A DNA stretch of 32,754 bases from Candidatus Bathyarchaeota archaeon (GTDB taxonomy: Archaea; Thermoproteota; Bathyarchaeia; Bathyarchaeales; SOJC01): contig SOJC01000040.1 in NCBI GenBank assembly GCA_004376645.1, positions 1-32,754 of the forward strand, written 5' to 3'. The translations under genes and the position numbers were made by a program. Below are positions 16,176 to 22,566 of the stretch, in pieces (within the stretch, counting starts at the first letter, position 1; each line of letters begins with the position of its first letter). A model generated the notes under the pieces. The model made no database searches. It saw nothing but the letters and a program-made list of their open reading frames with translations, and was not told the origin of the DNA.

Positions 16176-17126
16176 ATGCCTAACCCAACTCTTCCGCACA
16201 GCTGCATCTTGTTCATAGGACACGTCTCAACAGACAAAATTGAGAACATCAACGGAACAAGAACACAACCTGGAGGAGCCGCTCTATACGCTGCCATCGC
16301 CGCAAAGGCACTCAACGCTAGACCCGCGATAGTTTCAGCTATAGGCAAAGACTTCCCCTTCAAAGATTCCTTCTTAGGACTCGATTCCGCAAGCGTCAAG
16401 ACACTGAACATGCCAACTGCAAGATTCCACATCCGCTACAACCGAAGGTGGGAAGCCAATTACCTCCAAGTCAACATTGGAGCTGGAAGCAAGATTAGTT
16501 CCTCAATGATACCGTCAAGGCTTCTAATGCCTCAAAACCTGGTACACCTGTCACCGATGAAGCCCACGAAAGTCGCGAGAATCGTGGAGAACATCAGAAG
16601 AAGAGCCTCCAAAGTCAAGATATCAATGAGCACTTGGATTGGATATATGAAAGTGGCGAGACAAAGAAGATTACTTGCCAAGCTTGCTTCACAAGTCGAC
16701 TTCTTCATACTTAACGAGTTTGAAGCCAAAGCCCTTTCTCAAACAGATACTCTCCCCTTCGCACTAGAACGAATAAAAACTCGAAGACTGATAGTGACGA
16801 TGGGGAAACTGGGCGCCATAATGAGTGGTCCAGACATCGAACCTCAAATGGTTCCGGCTCTAAGCATCCCCACTGGCAAGGTAGTGGATACAACTGGAGC
16901 AGGAGATACGTGGCAAGGGGCCTTCTTAGCATCCTACCATATGACTAATGACCTGCTAAAATCTGTCACTGTGGCTTCAATAATCTCAAGCATAAAGTGC
17001 TCTCAATGGGGATTCAAAGCTATAGAAGGACTGAACTTCAAGAAGCCAGCAGACGTGATCTCTTATGTGCTTGCACTTAAGGAAGGGTGGATGCAGAAGA
17101 GAATCACAGATTTCGCCAAGATGTAA
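16176..17126 (+). CDS. PfkB-family carbohydrate/nucleoside kinase
   Basis: From ATG 16176 the protein is 316 aa, normal for PfkB-type sugar kinases that phosphorylate ribose, nucleosides or related substrates. Signatures: TQPGGAALYAAIAAKAL (30-46, substrate-binding GG), VSAIGKDF (53-60), FFILNEFEAKAL (176-187, N..E motif for Mg-ATP), RLIVTMGKLGAIM (204-216) and VDTTGAGDTWQGAFLASY (237-254, anion hole plus catalytic Asp244). The frame stays open upstream to 16029, but that stretch lies inside the 3' end of herA and is not protein-like for this family, so ATG 16176 is chosen. It lies 29 bp after herA on the same strand and is probably co-transcribed. A ribokinase- or nucleoside-kinase-like role is inference. 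Confidence 0.88.
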   Translation: MPNPTLPHSCILFIGHVSTDKIENINGTRTQPGGAALYAAIAAKALNARPAIVSAIGKDFPFKDSFLGLDSASVKTLNMPTARFHIRYNRRWEANYLQVNIGAGSKISSSMIPSRLLMPQNLVHLSPMKPTKVARIVENIRRRASKVKISMSTWIGYMKVARQRRLLAKLASQVDFFILNEFEAKALSQTDTLPFALERIKTRRLIVTMGKLGAIMSGPDIEPQMVPALSIPTGKVVDTTGAGDTWQGAFLASYHMTNDLLKSVTVASIISSIKCSQWGFKAIEGLNFKKPADVISYVLALKEGWMQKRITDFAKM

Positions 17127-17131
17127 CATTC

Positions 17132-17293
17132 TTAGCTTCTTTGATGTCGGATCCACTGTATTGTTTTCCATGCCAGGTAGATGATGAGCACTATCGCCAC
17201 CAGCTGGAACGTATCCTTTGCGTAGAACCAAACGACTACAAGAGCTATAATTACTGAGACGAGCGTTATCAGGTAAGCCAGTAAATCCTTCAT
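17132..17293 (-). CDS. Small two-helix membrane protein (53 aa)
   Basis: ATG 17293 to TAA 17132 encodes MKDLLAYLITLVSVIIALVV, then VWFYAKDTFQ, then LVAIVLIIYLAWKTIQWIRH and QRS. Two hydrophobic segments (about 4-22 and 30-45) form a hairpin; the basic C-terminus should be cytoplasmic. There is no Cys, no motif and no family I recognise. It follows the PolB2 gene by 45 bp on the same strand, but TTATAAAT at 17316-17323 (minus) is a good TATA box that would start transcription almost exactly at the ATG, so it may be made as a separate leaderless mRNA. It converges on the PfkB gene with 5 bp between stops. Composition and codon coherence make this a likely real gene. Confidence 0.65.
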   Translation of the reverse strand: MKDLLAYLITLVSVIIALVVVWFYAKDTFQLVAIVLIIYLAWKTIQWIRHQRS

Positions 17294-17315
17294 ATTAAAG
17301 TCTTCCAAGTTGACA

Positions 17316-17323
17316 ATTTATAA
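17316..17323 (-). promoter_or_regulatory. TATA box for the 53-aa membrane protein
   Basis: ATTTATAA on the plus strand reads TTATAAAT on the minus strand. Its centre is about 26 nt before the ATG at 17293, predicting a leaderless transcript. Confidence 0.5.
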
Positions 17324-17338
17324 CTCTTCACGTCATAC

Positions 17339-19651
17339 CTAAAGATTTGGGAGGAAATGGGTGAGTTTTGTGGGTTGATAGCCCCTGATTGCGTCGTAAA
17401 CGTCTTTAGTTGAATAGCTAAAGGGACTCAAAATGTTTGAGGCAGCTGAATAGAGGAGTAGGAGGTATTTTCTAACATCAGAGTTTGTTCCGTCTTCAAT
17501 CAATTCTTCCGCTCTCACCCTTCGGTTATATCTCTTATTTTCCGCACTTGTAAAGACGAATCTAACACTCTTTCCAGCGGATACCTCAACACCTTCCTTC
17601 AAGAGTTGCTCGGCAGCGATTACTTGACTAACTCTCTGTTTGTAGTCTTCCAGATTCTTAGAGAGTCGTTTAGTGACGACTAAATCCCAAATTGGAACTT
17701 CTCCACTTAGCAGCCTGCTTCTGTATTCCTTAACCACGTTCAAAGCATCAGGTATCTTCACAATGACCCCTTTAGAGTCTCCAGCTGCAGCTAACGCTTT
17801 GATCATCGCCATCTGAGCGTCATACACAAACTTCGGAGTATCCCTCCTCCTAACCTCTAGACCCCTGACCTTAATTCTGCCATCTTCTTTTACACCGTAG
17901 TAACGATTTAACACGGCAACATTAGGGTGCTGTTTAGAAGGGAGGAAAACTATCCATCTGTATCTGCCTTCAAAATTTAAAGACACCCCAGTTACCTCAC
18001 TTATCTCCTTACACAAACTGACGTATTCCTGAACTGTTGCATCTTCCTTCTTCAGCCACAACGAATCGACGATGCCGTGGATGACGCTGAATCCTCTCTC
18101 TTCCGCCATGTGAGCAGCCTCTAAAAAAACATGCCTGCCAAAGGCGCAAACACTAATATGTCCGTCAACAGTGCCAAATTTAGCGTTTCTATATCCGAGA
18201 TAGCCAAAACATGTTACTAGAATCCACTTAAGCGCGCCTTGGCGCCTCTCGTAAACTTCCCTTAACTTCGCATCCTTAGCTTGTCGCATCAACTCTTTGT
18301 AACGCTGTCTCTTCGCAATTACAAACTTCAGGGTCTTCGGTATAATTCCCTCTCGTTTCTCGCAGATATTATAGTTGAGTTCTGGTACACGTAAAGTTGA
18401 GGTTGGGCAACACTTGCAGAGAACAGTCTCGGCTGAGATGTTGTTTTTCGCCATCAAAAAAGGGTACATTGATGAAAAATCTACTTCTCCAACTTGATCA
18501 TGGATGCCCATTCTGGGTTCGTAAACGAAGCCACCTCGATCTCCAACTAGCAATTCATAAGCTGATTTAAAAGCCTCTGGAACCCGTTTGTTCCTGGGAA
18601 TTAAGATGCCATTTTTTATGGCTTGGAAAAGCTGGAGGGAAGTCATGCTTGAGCCTATTGAAGAGCGAGAAGCCCTATGCAAGGGTACTCTGCAGGTTCT
18701 AGCAACCTCGATGAGCCCTTCTATACCACATTCAACGAGAATGAAAGTGTTATTCACGTCGATGTGGATTCTGCCATAGAGCCTCCTCGTTGGAGCCCTA
18801 AAGTAGGTTCTGCCATAAGAAAAGTAGGTTTTTCCTTTTCTGTGCCTAGCAACAAGGGGCACATTCTCTCTGCTAAGAACAAACCTGTCTAAAACTCCGT
18901 TAATCGTAGCCCTTCTTGCAAGGTAAGGAAAGATATGTGAATCTCCACCTCTGGTGAGTAAGATGTCTGGATCAAGTTCTCTAACAACTTCTATGAGTTG
19001 TAACAGTTTCTCTTTCTCGTCGCCAGAGGCTATGATAATGGCTTCATCATCTTGAGAAACTGTCACCTCCTTTACAGGATCGTGGAAGCTCGCTATCTTT
19101 TTCTTCTTAGCGACATCTACGTTGATCTTCATAATTCGTAAAGGTGGAATCGAATAGTCAACGCTTTCCACACTGTCTAAGAGACGATATCTTAGTTCTT
19201 GCTTTTCAACTTCGATTTCGGCAAAAGCGAGAGGGAAAATATCCTTGTTGTAAAGATAAGATTGGGTGCTTTGCAAATCGCAGTTATACACTTGAAATCG
19301 TAAGTATCTGCCAATCTCTAAGATTTCATGTACAAAGAACGGGACTCTCCTGCAATCTTTTAATTCAACCTCCAGCACTTTCGACTTTTCAATGTCGGTT
19401 GGACTAACATATCTGTAGACGAACTCAAATGAAGCTATGGATTTATCTAAGAAGAAACGGGTTGAGAGTCTCTCCAAATCCACTACGTTGCCAGAAATGT
19501 AGATTTTAGGCTTGAACTTATCTACGAATCGTATTCTCTCCCCATTCTTAGTGATAACCCAAATGCTCATCTGCCCAAAAGCTGAAGGGTAGATGTCGAA
19601 TATCCAGCCTTCTACATGTTTAGGGTTGGCTGTGTTGCTTTCTAACTGCAT
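17339..19651 (-). CDS. polB2: B-family DNA polymerase, PolB2 (Dpo2) type, exonuclease-dead
   Basis: The 770-aa protein aligns in order with B-family polymerases. Palm motif A is intact: GEVDFSSMYPFL (388-399, Asp391). In the fingers, KRQRYK (447-452) and QGALKWILVTCFGYLGYRN (471-489) keep the Arg and Lys475, but the KxxxNSxYG consensus reads K-WIL-V-T-C-F-G. Motif C reads HGIVDSLW (525-532): the second Asp (529) stays, the first (527) is Ile. Exonuclease motif I (FDIE) reads INVD (176-179), Exo II lacks the usual Asn/Asp (RGGDSHIFPYL, 234-244), and I find no Exo III Asp. This fits the PolB2/Dpo2 family linked to damage tolerance in crenarchaea. It is third in an operon, overlapping the 91-aa gene by 32 nt. 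ATG 19651. The C-terminus is QPTKLTHFLPNL. Confidence 0.88.
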   Translation of the reverse strand: MQLESNTANPKHVEGWIFDIYPSAFGQMSIWVITKNGERIRFVDKFKPKIYISGNVVDLERLSTRFFLDKSIASFEFVYRYVSPTDIEKSKVLEVELKDCRRVPFFVHEILEIGRYLRFQVYNCDLQSTQSYLYNKDIFPLAFAEIEVEKQELRYRLLDSVESVDYSIPPLRIMKINVDVAKKKKIASFHDPVKEVTVSQDDEAIIIASGDEKEKLLQLIEVVRELDPDILLTRGGDSHIFPYLARRATINGVLDRFVLSRENVPLVARHRKGKTYFSYGRTYFRAPTRRLYGRIHIDVNNTFILVECGIEGLIEVARTCRVPLHRASRSSIGSSMTSLQLFQAIKNGILIPRNKRVPEAFKSAYELLVGDRGGFVYEPRMGIHDQVGEVDFSSMYPFLMAKNNISAETVLCKCCPTSTLRVPELNYNICEKREGIIPKTLKFVIAKRQRYKELMRQAKDAKLREVYERRQGALKWILVTCFGYLGYRNAKFGTVDGHISVCAFGRHVFLEAAHMAEERGFSVIHGIVDSLWLKKEDATVQEYVSLCKEISEVTGVSLNFEGRYRWIVFLPSKQHPNVAVLNRYYGVKEDGRIKVRGLEVRRRDTPKFVYDAQMAMIKALAAAGDSKGVIVKIPDALNVVKEYRSRLLSGEVPIWDLVVTKRLSKNLEDYKQRVSQVIAAEQLLKEGVEVSAGKSVRFVFTSAENKRYNRRVRAEELIEDGTNSDVRKYLLLLYSAASNILSPFSYSTKDVYDAIRGYQPTKLTHFLPNL

Positions 19652-19895
19652 CTAACTCTTTCTCTATTCTGTTCAGCATCTTCTGTTGATGTAAGAGAAT
19701 TGAGAGGATCATGGGCTCGAAGATAATAGGGCGCGTGGCGTTACTTCCTGCAGACGCGTAGCTTCTACATGCATCCATTAGATGATCAAAAGCCTTTCTG
19801 TCTTCTCTGCGTAAGGCTCTTGCAAATCCATTCCACTTCAGTAATTCTCTATCTAATGCTATTCGATAGGACTCCACGGTTTTTCCCATGTTCAC
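19620..19895 (-). CDS. Small helical protein of the PolB2 cassette (91 aa)
   Basis: The 91-aa protein is almost all helix: TVESYRIALDRELLKWNGFA (6-25), RREDRKAFDHLMDACRSYAS (29-48) and IIFEPMILSILLHQQKMLNR (57-76), then a charged end. There is no metal site or membrane segment. Its start (GTG 19895) overlaps the stop of the RadA-like gene (GTGA), and its end overlaps the polymerase start by 32 nt, so all three are translated together. A small helical protein between the RadA-like and PolB2 genes is, as I recall, part of the conserved Dpo2 cassette in Sulfolobales; its role there is unknown, perhaps a bridge between the two. ATG 19889 would be two codons shorter. Confidence 0.8.
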   Translation of the reverse strand: MNMGKTVESYRIALDRELLKWNGFARALRREDRKAFDHLMDACRSYASAGSNATRPIIFEPMILSILLHQQKMLNRIEKELDAVRKQHSQP

Positions 19896-20608
19896 GCCTC
19901 AAGGAACTCTGCTAAATTTTCTGAATGAAAGTAAGCGCTTCCAGAGTTTAGAAGTGGATGCTTCTCCAGAGTGAATTGCCGGCCATACTTTGAAAGTTCA
20001 ACGGAAGCAACGACGTTGGCACGGCCACAAATTATTGCCTTCAAAAACATGCCTTCTCTCGAAGCCCGATTTGGGAGAAGCGTGGTGACCACAACCATTT
20101 GATTTCTATCAGCAAATTTTGCGAGGTAACTGGTTAACTGGTTGAAGACATCTACTGACTCTCTCTTCGGGACATCCTTGTCAAGGTATAACCGGGCAAT
20201 GTCTGATATTATCACAAGTTTCGAGCGATACTTCTCAACAGTTCTCTGTAACCACTCAAATATCAAAGATGTCATCTGATAAGCTGTGAACGCTCTAGAG
20301 ATGAAAATCCGATTTAAAACATCCATTGGATAAAGCTTGTGAAGCTGAGCGAGGTAAGAAACATCGTATAGCCTGAAGGTGTTTCCTCCATCAACGAATA
20401 TCACATTTGTTTTTAATCCTCCAAGTTGATATGGGAGCTGGGCTCTAACGCAGAGGAGCATGGATAAGGGTAAAATTGCGGATGAGCCGTGAAAGACGGC
20501 GAAGTCGCCTGCGACGAATCCTGGAAAAACATGGTCAACATTTTTGATGTTGAAAGATAATTGGAATTGAGAGGATAAAGTAGTCTTCACTAATGTTCTC
20601 AGCGACAA
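19892..20608 (-). CDS. RadA/RecA-like protein without Walker A lysine (PolB2 cassette)
   Basis: The 238-aa protein has the RecA core layout: FPGFVAGDFAVFHGSSA (28-44) where RadA has the Walker A loop, NVIFVDGGNTFRLYDV (68-83, matching RadA 'viyIDtE.tFrp.ri'), RIFISRAFTAYQMTSLI (100-116), KLVIISDIARLYLD (130-143, Walker B region with Asp136) and MVVVTTLLPNRAS (171-183, the sensor/L2 region). The P-loop reads HGSSAILPLS, lacking GKT/S, so ATP hydrolysis is unlikely. The family role is probably scaffold or DNA/RadA partner of PolB2, like ImuA of bacterial mutasomes (inference). The start is TTG 20608 with AGGT about 7 nt ahead; GTG seven codons later is an alternative. First gene of the operon. 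Confidence 0.82.
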   Translation of the reverse strand: MSLRTLVKTTLSSQFQLSFNIKNVDHVFPGFVAGDFAVFHGSSAILPLSMLLCVRAQLPYQLGGLKTNVIFVDGGNTFRLYDVSYLAQLHKLYPMDVLNRIFISRAFTAYQMTSLIFEWLQRTVEKYRSKLVIISDIARLYLDKDVPKRESVDVFNQLTSYLAKFADRNQMVVVTTLLPNRASREGMFLKAIICGRANVVASVELSKYGRQFTLEKHPLLNSGSAYFHSENLAEFLEA

Positions 20609-20771
20609 CTTAACCTGCTTTCTCCTATCGCGAATTAGAAGCTTAGGACTTGTACTCTTCTTAAGGATTTGGTGGAGTGATATATTGGAGAAGGGGAGAC
20701 TGCTAAGTGAAAGTGAAAGTTATGATTAACCTTAATCTACGATGTTGCCAATGTTAACAAGAGGGTGAAGG
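20609..20771. promoter_or_regulatory. Divergent promoter region of the PolB2 cassette and DUF72 pair
   Basis: On the minus strand AATATATC (20679-20686) and CTTAAGAA (about 20658-20665) are TATA candidates for the PolB2 operon. Upstream of them AAGTGAAAGTGAAAGT (20705-20720) reads ACTTTCACTTTCACTT on the operon strand, i.e. two tandem ACTTTC hexamers. ANTTTC is the damage-response promoter hexamer bound by Orc1-2 in Sulfolobales; conservation outside that order is not established. For the plus strand GAGGGTGAAGG just before TTG 20772 is the DUF72 ribosome-binding site. Confidence 0.5.
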
Positions 20772-21692
20772 TTGACTGAGTACCTTATTGGAACTGGTGG
20801 CTGGGGCTACTTCAAAGTTCCAAGCAAACCCTCACTAAGAGCCTATTCTGAGCACTTCAACTTTGTAGAAGTCAACTACACCTTTTATGAATATCCAGAC
20901 TCGAGAACTGTTGAGAGATGGCGTCAAACCGTGCCCGACGATTTCACGTTTACAGTTAGATGCCACCAAGACCTAACTCACAAGATAGGGCTGCAATCAA
21001 CAGACGAAGCCATTGAAGTCTTCGGCCGAATGATATGGATCTGCAAGATTCTTGACGCTCCCTTTCTGCATCTGCTAACACCTGCAAATTACTCTCTAGA
21101 CAACAGAAAGATAAGGCAAGCTAGAGATTTATTCTCAACAGCAAACTGGAAAGGAGTTCAACTAGCTTGGGAAGTGAGAAGCACAATAACCCCTAAGCTT
21201 GGTGATTTGATGCGGGACATGGAGATAGTTAACTCAGTTGACCTCTCAAGAGAGAAGTTCCCTCAGAAAACTGATATCATCTACACCAGACTTTTCGGCA
21301 AAGGAAGACACAACATCTACCAGTTCATCGACGAAGAGCTAATGGAGATAGATCAAAGAATACTGAAGGCGGAAGCCAAAACCGCTTTCATAACCTATCA
21401 TGGGGTAAGGATGAATAGTGATGCCTCAAGATTCAAACACTATAAGGAAACCGGACGATTTCTACCTGTATCTGCCTTCACTGGTATAGATTCGATCAGA
21501 TCTGCACTTGAAGAGGATGCTAAGTTTCCATGCACAAAGACAGAGTTGGTCAAGCATCAAGGCTGGAAAGTAGTTGATTTGACAATTGATAAGCGAGTTC
21601 ATCTTTCAAAGATGCTCTCAAAGCTCCATGAAAAGACATATGGCAACATCCAAGAGGTCATCAAAGAATTAGAGGTTTCCACTCTTGAATGA
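20772..21692 (+). CDS. DUF72 (YecE-type) TIM-barrel protein with C-terminal DUF2795-like domain
   Basis: The 306-aa protein starts with the DUF72 opening YLIGTGGWGYFKVPSKPSLR (4-23), continues YSEHFNFVEVNYTFYEYPD (25-43, family pattern 'Ya..F~tvEvN.TFY..P'), W..~vPddFtFtvr...dlTHK (50-71) and IYTRLFGKGRHNIYQF (170-185). DUF72 is a TIM-barrel family of unknown activity. The end (251-300, KFPCTKTELVKHQGWKVVDL then LHEKTYGNIQEVIKELE) reads like a DUF2795 domain ('yP.tk.eLv..a...~vv..L..L....Y.s.~evi..l'). The TTG 20772 start follows GAGGGTGAAGG. The gene overlaps the second DUF72 gene by 8 nt. The two are related but this copy is more divergent, and it has GTGGW instead of GTSGW. Confidence 0.82.
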   Translation: MTEYLIGTGGWGYFKVPSKPSLRAYSEHFNFVEVNYTFYEYPDSRTVERWRQTVPDDFTFTVRCHQDLTHKIGLQSTDEAIEVFGRMIWICKILDAPFLHLLTPANYSLDNRKIRQARDLFSTANWKGVQLAWEVRSTITPKLGDLMRDMEIVNSVDLSREKFPQKTDIIYTRLFGKGRHNIYQFIDEELMEIDQRILKAEAKTAFITYHGVRMNSDASRFKHYKETGRFLPVSAFTGIDSIRSALEEDAKFPCTKTELVKHQGWKVVDLTIDKRVHLSKMLSKLHEKTYGNIQEVIKELEVSTLE

Positions 21693-22503
21693 AAGCAACA
21701 TTTCGCTAGGTACTTCTGGGTGGAGCTACAAAGAATGGGAGCAATCATTCTATAGAAAGGGAGAGAAATCCAAGCTTCGGGCCTACTCGCGAATCTTCTC
21801 AACTGTCGAAATTGATTCAACTTGGTATAGGTATCCTTCAAAGGGAATGGTGATAGGATGGCTACGTTATTCTCCCTCAGATTTCGTGTTTACAGCCAAA
21901 ATGCCTAAGGTTATAACTCATGAAAAGATGCTTGGCCTCAAAGACGATGTCAAAAAGGATTTGGAAGCATTTCTGGAGATCATGCAGCCTCTGCAATTAA
22001 ATGGGAAACTAGGATGCCTTCTGATCCAGCTCCCCCCTAGCTATGAGTACAATCCTGAAAACTTGGAAGAATTCTTCGAGTCTCTCTCTCCTCAATTCAA
22101 ATTCGCCATCGAATTCCGAAACCTCTCCTGGATGCGAGAAGAAACTTGGGCACTGCTGAAGAAGTACAATGTTGCGTATACCAATGTGGACGAACCACTT
22201 CTGCCACCCGAAATTCACATCACAGCCGACTTCACCTATTTCCGCTGGCATGGAAGAGGACGAAAGCCTTGGTTCAACTATCTATACAAGAAGGAAGAAC
22301 TTGAACCATGGATCCCAAAGATTCAAGAAGCATCCAAACAAGTTCGCAGAGTATATGGATACTTCAACAATCATTTCCATGGCTACGCTCCCGAAAATTG
22401 TCTATCTCTGATCGAGAAGATAATGCCACTAACGCCCAAACAAAAGGAAGCTAAGAGAAGAATTAGCAAGAGGCAAGTGGGTCTTACCAGCTTTTTCGAA
22501 TAA
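21685..22503 (+). CDS. DUF72 (YecE-type) TIM-barrel protein ending in a PCNA-binding box
   Basis: This 272-aa copy is a textbook DUF72: SLGTSGWSYKEWEQSFYRKG (7-26), YSRIFSTVEIDSTWYRYPSK (34-53), PSDFVFTAKMPKVITHEKML (64-83), GCLLIQLPPSYEY (110-122), FAIEFRNLSWMREETWALL (140-158), TYFRWHGRGRKPW (184-196) and RRVYGYFNNHFHGYAPENCL (221-240). After the barrel comes a short basic linker (PKQKEAKRRISKR) and the last nine residues QVGLTSFFE. These match QxxLxxFF, the PIP box that binds the PCNA clamp, in the usual terminal position. So the protein probably works on DNA at the clamp; the chemistry is unknown. TTG 21685 overlaps the previous gene; AGAGGT (about 21670) is its ribosome-binding site. Confidence 0.87.
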   Translation: MNESNISLGTSGWSYKEWEQSFYRKGEKSKLRAYSRIFSTVEIDSTWYRYPSKGMVIGWLRYSPSDFVFTAKMPKVITHEKMLGLKDDVKKDLEAFLEIMQPLQLNGKLGCLLIQLPPSYEYNPENLEEFFESLSPQFKFAIEFRNLSWMREETWALLKKYNVAYTNVDEPLLPPEIHITADFTYFRWHGRGRKPWFNYLYKKEELEPWIPKIQEASKQVRRVYGYFNNHFHGYAPENCLSLIEKIMPLTPKQKEAKRRISKRQVGLTSFFE

Positions 22504-22566
22504 ATCGAAAGCGCGCGATTTAAGCCTTTGCATCCTAAAGCTTGGGCTAGAACGGGCTAAAGGTCG

